Below the pieces are notes generated by a model that did not search any database, was not told the DNA's origin, and saw nothing but the letters and a program-made list of their open reading frames with translations. A stretch of 51,911 nucleotides of DNA. Origin: JARRNJ01 sp037385045 (lineage in GTDB: Bacteria; Pseudomonadota; Gammaproteobacteria; JASBUN01). Positions 7,939-16,967 of the stretch are shown here, piece by piece; position 1 is the stretch's first letter; every line of letters starts with the position of its first letter. Both the position numbers and the translations under genes were made by a program. The stretch is from NCBI GenBank assembly GCA_037385045.1, contig JARRNJ010000036.1, positions 1 through 51,911 of the forward strand, in the 5' to 3' direction.

Positions 7939-8504
7939 TTGTTGTCCCTCTTGTAAACGAGCTCGACACGCCGATTCTGCTTCCATGCCGCCTCGTTGTG
8001 TCCCAGGGCCACCGGCCGCTCCTCACCGTAGCTGATGGTCTGGATCTGCTTGTCGGTAGCGCCCTGGAACAACAGCAGCCGGCGGACCGCCTCGGCCCGC
8101 CGCTCGCCGAGGCCGATGTTGTATTCCCGCGAGCCGCGCTCATCCGTGTTGCCTTCCACCACTACGCTCACGTTCGGATGACTTGCCAGATATTGGGCAT
8201 GGGCGGCAATGATCGGCCGGTCGGCGGGCTTGACTTCACTGCTGTCGTAGTCGAAATAGAACACCCGCGTCGCCAGCGGGCTGTTGGGATCGTCCAGCGG
8301 GTCGAGCTTGGTGGCTCCCTGACCCGGAAGCGCACTGGAACTGGCACCCGGTGCCGCGCCAGGCTGTCCCGCCGTGCCGGGTTGGGCCCCCTGGGAGTGA
8401 TCCTCCACCGGCACGCCGCCGGGCTTGACTCCGCCGCTGCTTCCGCAGGCGCTGAGCAGGGCCCCGAACACGACGATCAAAAGCAGCTTCATCAGATGAT
8501 TCAT
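7935..8504 (-). CDS. pal: Pal, peptidoglycan-associated outer-membrane lipoprotein
   Basis: OmpA-family lipoprotein that anchors the outer membrane to peptidoglycan and is moved by TolB. The lipobox LLSAC places the lipidated cysteine near residue 20. A Gly/Ala/Pro/Ser-rich linker spans about residues 22-65. The OmpA-like domain follows with VFYFDYDSSEV, VEGNTDERGSREYN and the peptidoglycan-contact helix GLGERRAEAVRRLL. Complete at 189 residues; 15 bp downstream of tolB. Confidence 0.97.
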   Translation of the reverse strand: MNHLMKLLLIVVFGALLSACGSSGGVKPGGVPVEDHSQGAQPGTAGQPGAAPGASSSALPGQGATKLDPLDDPNSPLATRVFYFDYDSSEVKPADRPIIAAHAQYLASHPNVSVVVEGNTDERGSREYNIGLGERRAEAVRRLLLFQGATDKQIQTISYGEERPVALGHNEAAWKQNRRVELVYKRDNK

Positions 8505-8519
8505 ACCGGTTCTCCTCGA

Positions 8520-9884
8520 TTACTGATCCGAAAACGGCCCCCAAGCGGGCTCCCGCACATCGCCTCCGTGGAATTCCAGACGCTGGCGTACCCGGCCGTC
8601 GACCGAAACCGCCGCCAGCACACCGTTCTTCTTATAGTCGGTCGCGTAGAGAATCATGCTTCCATTGGGGGCGAATGTCGGCGATTCATCTTCGCGTCCG
8701 TCGGTGAGCACGCGGAACAAACCGGTCTTCAAATCCATTACCGCGATCCTGAACAGCCCCTGATCGGTGCCATGCACCATGGCCAACATGGTACCGTCCG
8801 GGGAGATTGCCGCACCGGCGTTGTAGCTGCCGTCGAACGTAAGCCGCTGCGGGCGTCCGCCGTTGGCGGAAACCCGGTACAACTGCGGGCCGCCGCTGCG
8901 GTCCGAAGTAAAGATGATGGACTTCCCGTCGGGCGCCCAGGCCGCCTCGGTGTCGATGGCACTATTGTAGGTGATGCGCCGCAGCTTGCGGGTGGCCAGG
9001 TCCATGACGAAGACTTCGGGGTTCCCCTCGTCCTCGAACGACAGCGTCAGCGCCAATTTCTTGCCGTCCGGCGACCAGGCGGGCGCGCCGTTGATGCCCT
9101 TGCGCGCGGAGATCAACTGCCGCTTGCCGGTGGCCAGGTCCTGGATGTAAATCGCAGGACGGCCGGTCTCAAAGGACACGTATGCGAGCCGCTTGCCGTC
9201 GGGCGACCAGGCCGGCGACATGATCGGATGCGACGAGGTCAGCACTTCATGGGGATTGTGGCCGTCGGCATCCGCCACCTCCAGTGCATAAGTGGTGCCG
9301 TTGGGTTTGTGGATGGCGGTGATGTAGGCGATATGGGTGGTGAACGCACCGCGCTTGCCGATCAGTTGCTGGTAAATGATGTCGCTGATCACGTGTGCGG
9401 TATGGCGCAGGTGCGAAGCCGTCGACGGCAGACTGTAGCCGGCCATCTGTTTGATCTTGTAGTCGGGCTTGCCCACATCCTGGCTGGTAGCGGTCTTGTA
9501 AATGTCGAACAGCTGAAACTGAACCTTGTAGTTACCCTTGGCGGCAGGCTGAACCTGCCCCACCACCAGGTTATTAACGCCGAGCGCGCGCCAATTGTCG
9601 AAATTCACTTCGTCGCCGCGGTGCGGATGTTCGAGAAAGTCTTTCTCCGGGAGCAGCTTGAACTGGCCGGTGCTGCGCAAATCGGCCGAAATCACCGCGC
9701 TGACGTCTTCGGCCGGTGCCGGACCGGAGCCCGTCCACTGGAACGGCACGATGGCGATGGGAATACCGCCCTCCACTCCCTGGGTAATCTCGATCTGCAG
9801 TACCGCACGTGCGTTTCCCACCAGCAACAGGGACCCCGCGATCACGGGTACCAGGATTCGCAAAACATTCTTGAACATGGTCAT
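8520..9884 (-). CDS. tolB: TolB, periplasmic beta-propeller of the Tol-Pal system
   Basis: Links the TolQRA motor to Pal. ATG at 9884 overlaps the tolA stop by ATGA. A signal peptide ends in GNARA. The N-terminal alpha/beta domain (residues about 25-160, IPIAIVPFQW) is followed by a six-bladed propeller with repeated PAWSPDGK, AAWAPDGKSI and AAISPDGTML blades. Length 454 residues, no gap. Confidence 0.97.
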   Translation of the reverse strand: MTMFKNVLRILVPVIAGSLLLVGNARAVLQIEITQGVEGGIPIAIVPFQWTGSGPAPAEDVSAVISADLRSTGQFKLLPEKDFLEHPHRGDEVNFDNWRALGVNNLVVGQVQPAAKGNYKVQFQLFDIYKTATSQDVGKPDYKIKQMAGYSLPSTASHLRHTAHVISDIIYQQLIGKRGAFTTHIAYITAIHKPNGTTYALEVADADGHNPHEVLTSSHPIMSPAWSPDGKRLAYVSFETGRPAIYIQDLATGKRQLISARKGINGAPAWSPDGKKLALTLSFEDEGNPEVFVMDLATRKLRRITYNSAIDTEAAWAPDGKSIIFTSDRSGGPQLYRVSANGGRPQRLTFDGSYNAGAAISPDGTMLAMVHGTDQGLFRIAVMDLKTGLFRVLTDGREDESPTFAPNGSMILYATDYKKNGVLAAVSVDGRVRQRLEFHGGDVREPAWGPFSDQ

Positions 9885-10822
9885 TGCACAATGAAAGTGA
9901 AGTGGAGTTCCCGGTCGAACAACGCCGGGTCCGGCGCCCTCGGCAGCGGCGAAGATTTGTATACCGCCGTCTCCACCGAATGGCGCATGGCGGCGCCTGC
10001 ATCGCCGCTGCAGGAAGCCACGTGGGCGGAAATCACCAAGCCGCCCGGAGCTTGCGTGACCGCCACCTTGCAACTGGTGCCCTTGGGAATGCCGGGCTGG
10101 CGGATCCAGTTGTTCTGCACCCGCTGGGCAATTGCGGCAACGTACTGCTGGCGCAGGGACGCCAGCTCGCGTTGCCTTTGCGCCTTGCGCTGCGCCTCCT
10201 CCTGCGCCAGCTGCTTGGCCAGCGCCGCCTTCGCCTCGGCTTCCTGCTGTGCCTGCTCCTGTGCTTCGCGGCGCTTCTTCTCCTCCATCTTACGTTTCGC
10301 TTCGGCCTCCGCCAACCGCTTTTGCTCTTCCTGGCGCTGTTTTTCCACGGCTTCCTTCTGCGCCTTGAGCTTGGCCAAGCGCTGCTGCTCTGCCTCCTGC
10401 TGCTGCTTGAGCTTGGCCAAGCGCTCCTGTTCGGCCTCCTGCTGCTGTTTGATCTTCGTCTGGCGTTGCTGTTCCAGCTGCTTCTGGCGCTGCTGCTCGG
10501 CCTGCTGCTGCTGTTTCAACTTGGCCAGGCGCTCCTGCTCGCGCTTACGTTCCTCGCGTGCCTTGCGCGCGGCCTCCTGGAGCTTGCGTTGGCGCTCCGC
10601 CTCGCGGGCGCGCTTGCGCTGTTCGGCCTGCTTCAACTCCCGCTCCTGGGCCTCGATCTGGCGCTGGTCGACCGCCACCGCCTTGATCACCGGCCCGCCG
10701 CTGCTGGTGGCCGGCGTCACCGGCGACTCGCCGAGGCTGACGATCAACACGACGATCAACAACACGTGCACCAGCACGGCCAGAGAGAACGTCCAGAAAT
10801 TCTCGCGCAGGAACTTCAGCAT
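9881..10822 (-). CDS. tolA: TolA, trans-envelope coiled-coil protein
   Basis: Inner-membrane anchored protein that transduces the TolQR proton motor to TolB/Pal. One membrane segment lies near residues 9-30 (FWTFSLAVLVHVLLIVVLIVSL). Residues about 50-220 are a long Lys/Gln/Glu/Ala-rich helix with many repeats of the type KLKQQQQAEQQR. The C-terminal domain III follows from about 225 (YVAAIAQRVQNNWIRQP, LHFTFIVQ). Complete at 313 residues, 13 bp after tolR. Confidence 0.96.
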   Translation of the reverse strand: MLKFLRENFWTFSLAVLVHVLLIVVLIVSLGESPVTPATSSGGPVIKAVAVDQRQIEAQERELKQAEQRKRAREAERQRKLQEAARKAREERKREQERLAKLKQQQQAEQQRQKQLEQQRQTKIKQQQEAEQERLAKLKQQQEAEQQRLAKLKAQKEAVEKQRQEEQKRLAEAEAKRKMEEKKRREAQEQAQQEAEAKAALAKQLAQEEAQRKAQRQRELASLRQQYVAAIAQRVQNNWIRQPGIPKGTSCKVAVTQAPGGLVISAHVASCSGDAGAAMRHSVETAVYKSSPLPRAPDPALFDRELHFTFIVQ

Positions 10823-10835
10823 CGCCGGCGCGGCC

Positions 10836-11270
10836 CTATTTGGCAGAACGTTCCGGCTGCCGGGTCATCAGCCCGACCGTGGGCGCCCCGGCTGCCTGCA
10901 GCAGCGTCATCGCCCGCACCACGCGGCCATAGGGTACGTCCTTGTCGCCCTTCACCACCACCTTGGTGGCGGGGCGGTTGCGCAGCACCGCCGCCACCCG
11001 CGCCATCAACACCTGTTCTTCGAGCGGCTGCGAAGGGTGCTCGCCCACGTTGAGGTACAAAGTGCCGTCGCGTTTGACGCTCACCACCAATGGCTTGATC
11101 TGGCTGGTCGGCAGCGGTTTCGCCGTGGCCCGGGGCAGATCCACCTTCACACCCTGGGTCAACAGCGGCGTGGTGATCATGAAGATCAACAGCAGCACCA
11201 GCGACACGTCGATATACGGGACGACGTTGATCTGGGACATGGGCTTTTTGCGGATACGATGTCTGGCCAT
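10836..11270 (-). CDS. tolR: TolR, proton-channel subunit
   Basis: ExbD/TolR family. After the cytoplasmic start (MARHRIRKKPMSQINVVPYID) comes one membrane segment, VSLVLLLIFMITTP, containing the conserved Asp used in proton movement (PYIDVSL). The periplasmic domain follows (VDLPRATA; VVVKGDKDVPYG). 144 residues, normal length. It lies 58 bp after tolQ and 13 bp before tolA. Confidence 0.96.
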   Translation of the reverse strand: MARHRIRKKPMSQINVVPYIDVSLVLLLIFMITTPLLTQGVKVDLPRATAKPLPTSQIKPLVVSVKRDGTLYLNVGEHPSQPLEEQVLMARVAAVLRNRPATKVVVKGDKDVPYGRVVRAMTLLQAAGAPTVGLMTRQPERSAK

Positions 11271-11328
11271 ACGCGTGTCCGGAGAAACTCCTCAGATACC
11301 GTGCAGCGGCCGTCGGGCCTGCGCCAGC

Positions 11329-11991
11329 TCATTCGTGAGCATAGCGCTGCAGAATGCTAGAGAACTCATCCATGAACGTGTCGTAACGGTTGGTAAGGCG
11401 CTCGACGTCGTTGGCAAATCGATTATAGGCAATCACGGCGGGGATGGCCGCGAACAACCCCATGGCGGTGGCCACCAGCGCCTCGGAAATGCCGGGCGCC
11501 ACCAGCGACAGCGTCGCCTGCTCCACACCGCTGAGGGCGTGAAATGAGTTCATGATACCCCATACCGTACCGAACAGCCCGATATAGGGGCTGGTGGAAC
11601 CCACCGTGGCCAGGAAGGAAAGATAGGTTTCCAGGTTGTCGATCTCGCGCGACAAGGCCACCCGCATCGCCCGCTGGGCGCCCTCGACCATGGACATGGG
11701 CACGGCACCGTTCTGCTTGCGCAGCCGGGCGAATTCCTTGAACCCGGCGGCGAAGATGCTCTCCATGCCCGCCGGGGCGGAATCGCGGCCCGCCACCTGA
11801 CGGTAGATCTCGCCCAGATCGGCCCCGGACCAGAAGCGACGCTCGAACTCGTCTGCCGCGCGCCGTGCCTGTTTCACGGTGCTCCACTTGCGGAAAATCA
11901 TGGTCCAGGCCACCAGGGACGCCGCCAACAGCAGCAGCAGCACCCCCTTGACCAGCGGACTGGCGTCCAGCACCAATTGCAGGAACGACAT
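11329..11991 (-). CDS. tolQ: TolQ, proton-channel subunit
   Basis: MotA/TolQ/ExbB family inner-membrane protein with three membrane segments: about residues 12-33 (PLVKGVLLLLLAASLVAWTMI), about 130-150 (TVGSTSPYIGLFGTVWGIM, the conserved Thr/Pro segment) and about 165-190 (SLVAPGISEALVATAMGLF). The ATG at 11991 is one base after the ybgC stop; an in-frame GTG at 12003 would overlap ybgC. Complete. Confidence 0.95.
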   Translation of the reverse strand: MSFLQLVLDASPLVKGVLLLLLAASLVAWTMIFRKWSTVKQARRAADEFERRFWSGADLGEIYRQVAGRDSAPAGMESIFAAGFKEFARLRKQNGAVPMSMVEGAQRAMRVALSREIDNLETYLSFLATVGSTSPYIGLFGTVWGIMNSFHALSGVEQATLSLVAPGISEALVATAMGLFAAIPAVIAYNRFANDVERLTNRYDTFMDEFSSILQRYAHE

Positions 11992-11992
11992 G

Positions 11993-12406
11993 TCAAACTT
12001 CACGGGAGATTTCTCCTTGCATGGATTTGGGCAGCGGGCGCGGTTTGAGCGTTACGGCATCCAGACAGGCAACACGCACACGCCCCGACACCAACACGGT
12101 CGGCTCCGGCGCTTCGCGGCGGACTTCTTGCTCGAACACGACGCTGGCCCGGCCCGGCTCCGCGATTCGGGCACTGACCTGCAGCAAGTCGTTGAAGCGG
12201 GCGGGTCGGTGATACTCCACGGCGACCGAGCGCACAGCGAAGATAACACCGTCATTGCGCATGAGCTCGTCCTGTTCGAAACCGAGGCTGCGGAGCAACT
12301 CGGTGCGGGCGCGCTCCATGAATTTGAGGTAATTGGCGTAATAGACCACACCGCCACTGTCCGTATCTTCGTAGTAAACCCGCACCGGCCACAGGAACTC
12401 ATTCAC
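11993..12406 (-). CDS. ybgC: YbgC, acyl-CoA thioesterase of the tol-pal operon
   Basis: Hot-dog fold thioesterase. The catalytic signature YYEDTDSGGVVYYANYLKFM is present near residues 11-30, with the Asp of EDTD and the family's ERAR following. The start is uncertain: a GTG at 12406 gives the usual N-terminus (VNEFLWPVRVYYEDTD), while an upstream in-frame ATG at 12469 would add 21 residues that do not look conserved. First gene of the tol cluster, one base from tolQ. Confidence 0.92.
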   Translation of the reverse strand: MNEFLWPVRVYYEDTDSGGVVYYANYLKFMERARTELLRSLGFEQDELMRNDGVIFAVRSVAVEYHRPARFNDLLQVSARIAEPGRASVVFEQEVRREAPEPTVLVSGRVRVACLDAVTLKPRPLPKSMQGEISREV

Positions 12407-12565
12407 AGTTTTATCATTTCCCACCGCTGTTTCCGATTGATGACACCGGCAAAATCGAACCACGCGCACTCATCGGGATTATTCTGCAAGCACCCATGAA
12501 CGTTTCAACCGAGAGCAGACCCTGTGGACCGCATGCGGGGTGTCGCCATGGGGCGTCACGACGGA

Positions 12566-13612
<1,047 letters not shown>

Positions 13613-13707
13613 TGCTCAACCGCCGTGCCTGTGTGAGGTGCCGCCTAACCGCGGACGGCGCATATTCCGCCTATCTCAACCGCTTCCGGGCGCCCGCGTC
13701 AAGCCCA

Positions 13708-14316
13708 TTATTTGAGACTGCTCTGCAATGCCAGACGAATGATCTCCTCGCTGGGCAGCTCGGCCCCGCCCTCCACGCCGCGCACCATGCGACTGGCTTC
13801 CGGGGGTTTGTAGCCCAGGGCAATCAGCGCCGTCACCGCATCCTCCAGGGGGTTGGGCGCGGCGGGGCTCCCCCCGGCCGACGCCCCGGGCACGGCGCCC
13901 GCGGGACCCTGCCAGTCCGCCAGCCGGTCGCGCATCTCCATAATGAGACGCTCGGCCGTTTTCTTGCCGACGCCGGGAAGGCGCACCAGCGCCGCAGCGT
14001 CCTGCTGCTGCACGCACTGAATGAACGCGTCGGGATTGATGCCCGAAAGAATGGTCAACGCCAGTTTGGCGCCGATACCGGAGACCTTGATCAGGCTGCG
14101 GAACAGCGCCCGCTCCGATTCGCCGGCAAAACCGTACAAAGTGTGGCTGTCCTCGCGGACGTGCAGATGCGTATGCAGCACCACCGTTTCGCCCACTTCG
14201 GGCAGGCCGTAAAACGTCGACATCGGGGCATCGAGCTCATAACCCACGCCGCCCACGTCGACCAGCAGGTGCGGCGCACGCTTTTCCAGCAACGTCCCGC
14301 GCAGGCGCCCAATCAC
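13708..14316 (-). CDS. ruvA: RuvA, Holliday-junction binding protein
   Basis: Tetrameric junction-binding partner of RuvB. GTG start at 14316 overlaps the ruvC stop (GTGA). The OB domain starts IGRLRGTLLEK; two helix-hairpin-helix motifs follow (VSGIGAKLALTIL and LPGVGKKTAERLI). A flexible linker rich in Gly/Ala/Pro leads to domain III (EDAVTALIALGYKPPEA), which contacts RuvB. 202 residues. Confidence 0.97.
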   Translation of the reverse strand: MIGRLRGTLLEKRAPHLLVDVGGVGYELDAPMSTFYGLPEVGETVVLHTHLHVREDSHTLYGFAGESERALFRSLIKVSGIGAKLALTILSGINPDAFIQCVQQQDAAALVRLPGVGKKTAERLIMEMRDRLADWQGPAGAVPGASAGGSPAAPNPLEDAVTALIALGYKPPEASRMVRGVEGGAELPSEEIIRLALQSSLK

Positions 14317-14831
14317 TGCAATCGCCCTCCACGCTTGCCGCGCACCCCGGGCAGCCTTTCCAGCCCCTGGCGGGTATGAATGTGACATAGCGCCACCGCC
14401 AACGCGTCGGCGGCATCCGCCTGGGGGTGATCGGACAAATTCAGCAGTGCCCGGATCATGTGCTGCACCTGGCCCTTGTCGGCCGCCCCACGCCCCACCA
14501 CCGCCTGCTTGATCTCGCGCGGCGAGTATTCCGCAACCACCAACTCCCGGGTGACGCCGGCACAGATCGCCGCTCCCCGGGCCTGCCCCAATTTCAATGC
14601 GGAATCGGCGTTGCGGTGCATGAACACGCGTTCGATCGCCATTTCGTCCGGATGGTAGGTCGTTACCAGCTCGGCAACGGAATCGAAGATGACCTTCAGA
14701 CGTTCGGGCAGTGTCGACCCCGCGATCCTGACGCAACCGCTGGCCACGTAGACATGGCGCGAACGGTCGACCTCCACGATGCCGTAGCCCGTGATGCGCG
14801 AGCCGGGATCGATGCCGAGCACCCGGGTCAT
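14313..14831 (-). CDS. ruvC: RuvC, Holliday-junction resolvase
   Basis: RNase H-fold endonuclease. It starts MTRVLGIDPGSRITGYG with the first catalytic Asp, contains MAIERVFMHRNADSALKLGQARG with the conserved Glu, and ends with DAADALAVALCH carrying the C-terminal Asp pair. 172 residues, complete; stop overlaps the ruvA start. Confidence 0.97.
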   Translation of the reverse strand: MTRVLGIDPGSRITGYGIVEVDRSRHVYVASGCVRIAGSTLPERLKVIFDSVAELVTTYHPDEMAIERVFMHRNADSALKLGQARGAAICAGVTRELVVAEYSPREIKQAVVGRGAADKGQVQHMIRALLNLSDHPQADAADALAVALCHIHTRQGLERLPGVRGKRGGRLQ

Positions 14832-14930
14832 GTCAGGGTCGGCAACCCGCGCGAATGGGGACTGCGTTGGTACCAGTCATCGACCTGCAACTCCTCCCCT
14901 GCGACCGTACGCCCCGACCGCCAGACGCCT

Positions 14931-15674
14931 CTACAGCTGCGCCATAACCTCGTCGGAGAAATCGGCGTTGGAATAAACGTGCTGAACGTCGTCAAGTTCC
15001 TCGAGCATGTCCACCAGTTTGACCACACTCTGGGCATCGTCCAGTTCCAGATCCACGCTGGTGGAGGCGCGCATGGTCACCTCGGCGTGCGCCGGACTCA
15101 ATCCCGCGGCCGTCATGGCGTCGCGCACTTCCATGAACTCCTCGGGTGAGGTCACTACATCCAGGCTGCCGTCGTCGTTGCTCACCACATCCTCGGCGCC
15201 CGCCTCCAGCGCCGCCTCCATCACCCGCTCCTCGTCGCTGTCGGGCGGATAGCTGAGCACACCGTTCTTGGTGAACAGATAGGCCACCGACCCGTCGGTG
15301 CCGAGATTGCCGCCGAACTTGGTAAACGCGTGACGCACCTCGGCGACGGTGCGGTTGCGGTTGTCGGTCAGGCAGTCCACCATGATCGCCACGCCGTTGG
15401 GCCCGTATCCCTCGTAGCGCACCTCTTCGTAGTTCTCGGCACCCGCTTCCCCGGCGCCGCGTTTGATCGCCCGCTCGATGGTGTCCTTGGTCATGTTGTT
15501 GGACAGCGCATTGTCGATGGCGGCGCGCAGGCGCGGATTGGATGCCGCGTCACCGCCGCCCATGCGGGCGGCGACGGTAATTTCACGAATCAATTTGGTG
15601 AACAGTTTGCCGCGTTTGGCATCTTGAGCCTTCTTGCGATGCTGAATATTGGCCCATTTGCTGTGTCCAGCCAT
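14931..15674 (-). CDS. yebC: YebC/PmpR family protein
   Basis: Conserved YebC family, reported as transcriptional regulator or, more recently, as a translation factor at proline stretches. ATG at 15674 begins the signature MAGHSKWANIQHRKKAQDAKRGK. The protein continues with AAIDNALSNNMTKDTIERAI and VRYEGYGPNGVAIMVD. 247 residues, full length. Directly upstream of ruvC, as in most Gammaproteobacteria. Confidence 0.96.
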   Translation of the reverse strand: MAGHSKWANIQHRKKAQDAKRGKLFTKLIREITVAARMGGGDAASNPRLRAAIDNALSNNMTKDTIERAIKRGAGEAGAENYEEVRYEGYGPNGVAIMVDCLTDNRNRTVAEVRHAFTKFGGNLGTDGSVAYLFTKNGVLSYPPDSDEERVMEAALEAGAEDVVSNDDGSLDVVTSPEEFMEVRDAMTAAGLSPAHAEVTMRASTSVDLELDDAQSVVKLVDMLEELDDVQHVYSNADFSDEVMAQL

Positions 15675-15743
15675 ACTCCCCTCGTCTACCGATGCAAAAA
15701 TAAGCACAATTCAGCGGCATATCTTATCATGTCCGGAGCCGCC

Positions 15744-16379
15744 TCACTGCTCTCCATGAGCGAACCGTCCGGAACGCAGGAACCGGCAGGTCTGGCGCGC
15801 CACCGCCCGGGAGAACAGCAGCCCGGTATGATTGACGGGCAGGCACAGATGATCCGCCAGCCCGTCGCTGCGGGTTTCGCGCACCGCCACCACGCCGTCG
15901 CCGGGCTCGTCGAAACGCCCCAAAAGCAGGCCCAGGCCGAGGCCCAGTGTACCCGCGATCATGCCGGTCTCGCGTGCGCCGGCGCTAGCCGGAGCCCCGC
16001 CCAGCAGGCCCGCTGTGACGCTGTGTCCCAGCGCCCACCGCCCCCAGGAGTGTCGGTCGAGCCGGGCGGCGCTGCGGCTTCCGGCCAGCGGCGTACCCAG
16101 CAGCACCACCCGCCCGGTAACCAGTTCCGGCTGGTCCTGCAGGAGATGCAGAATAAGCATGCCGCCCAGGCTGTGGCCCACCAGGTGTACGGGCGCCGAA
16201 CCGGCCAAATCACGAATGAATGCGCCCAGTCGGGCGGCATTTTCCTTCGGGCAGGCACGCACGCCCGGGTAGCCGAAGCGCAGCGGGGTCAGGCCGCACG
16301 CGCGCAGCCGGCGGGCCAGCGGAACCATGAGCCAGCGGTTGGCCCAAAGTCCGTGCACCAGTATGGCGACAGGATCCAT
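15744..16379 (-). CDS. Alpha/beta hydrolase (lipase/esterase-like), substrate unknown
   Basis: The protein starts MDPVAILVHGLWANRWLMVP, giving the HG oxyanion motif, and has the nucleophile elbow GHSLGGML (Ser about residue 79). A late Asp in PGDGVV and His in VNHTGLLF complete a plausible catalytic triad. No clear signal peptide is seen, so it is likely cytoplasmic. 211 residues. It is inserted between nudB and yebC in an otherwise standard housekeeping block. The repeat-like A/G-rich palindrome at 16392-16465 precedes it. Substrate cannot be inferred. Confidence 0.85.
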   Translation of the reverse strand: MDPVAILVHGLWANRWLMVPLARRLRACGLTPLRFGYPGVRACPKENAARLGAFIRDLAGSAPVHLVGHSLGGMLILHLLQDQPELVTGRVVLLGTPLAGSRSAARLDRHSWGRWALGHSVTAGLLGGAPASAGARETGMIAGTLGLGLGLLLGRFDEPGDGVVAVRETRSDGLADHLCLPVNHTGLLFSRAVARQTCRFLRSGRFAHGEQ

Positions 16380-16391
16380 AGTGTGAGGCAG

Positions 16392-16465
16392 CACAAAGAG
16401 AAAAGGGCAAAGAGAAAGACAGGCCGTTTGGCCCTTTTCCCTTGGCGCTTTGCTCTTTTCTCTGT
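16392..16465. repeat. A/G-rich imperfect palindrome between nudB and the hydrolase gene
   Basis: Left arm ACAAAGAGAAAAGGGCAAAG and right arm CTTTGCTCTTTTCTCTGT are imperfect reverse complements about 35 bp apart, with a small inner GGCC/GGCC hairpin. It lies right after the nudB stop on the minus strand and may act as a transcript-end hairpin or be an interspersed repeat. Confidence 0.6.
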
Positions 16466-16467
16466 CC

Positions 16468-16905
16468 CTACCCCGCCAGTGCCGCGATCGCCGCGCGGTT
16501 GGTCGAAGAACTCACCCGCTCGATGGCCTCCTCACGGGTCAACCAGCAATATTCCGTGTGCTCCGCGGGATCGAGCACGATCGGCTGGGGGCGGTCCAGG
16601 AGCAGCTCATAGACGTGTTCGACGTTGTGCTGCACGCCGGGGGCGTAGCGTGACCGCCAAGCCGGGAGGATCGCGAAGCGGTTGGTGTCGCCGGTTCCCC
16701 GCAAAGCGTCGCCGGCCTCCAGCCCGGTTTCCTCATACAACTCGCGCCGGGCGGCCTGGTCAGGGTCTTCGTGCCATTCCAGGCTGCCGGTGACGGACTG
16801 CCAGAAATCCGGCGGCTGGCGACGGCGCATCACCAGCACCTGGTGCGTGCGGGTATGGATGACGATGAGGATGGATTCGGGACGTTTGAATTGGCGCTGG
16901 TTCAT
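16468..16905 (-). CDS. nudB: NudB, dihydroneopterin triphosphate pyrophosphatase
   Basis: Nudix hydrolase of folate synthesis. The Nudix box is GSLEWHEDPDQAARRELYEETGLEAG (G-x5-E-x7-REUxEE), around residues 40-62. The start MNQRQFKRPESILIVIHT and the motif VLVMRRRQPPDFWQSVTG are typical of NudB. 145 residues. The gene sits directly after aspS, its usual neighbour. Confidence 0.94.
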   Translation of the reverse strand: MNQRQFKRPESILIVIHTRTHQVLVMRRRQPPDFWQSVTGSLEWHEDPDQAARRELYEETGLEAGDALRGTGDTNRFAILPAWRSRYAPGVQHNVEHVYELLLDRPQPIVLDPAEHTEYCWLTREEAIERVSSSTNRAAIAALAG

Positions 16906-16967
16906 GACAGCCCCGTGGTCGTGGCCGGCGCTGCCCACCGTCGTCCGGCGCTCCGGCAAACGCTGGA

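Noticed and set aside
7998..11360. Very long plus-strand open frame (over 1,100 codons) across tolR, tolA, tolB and pal
   Set aside because: It is the antisense shadow of high-GC Tol-Pal genes whose motifs, lengths and overlaps are all normal on the minus strand.
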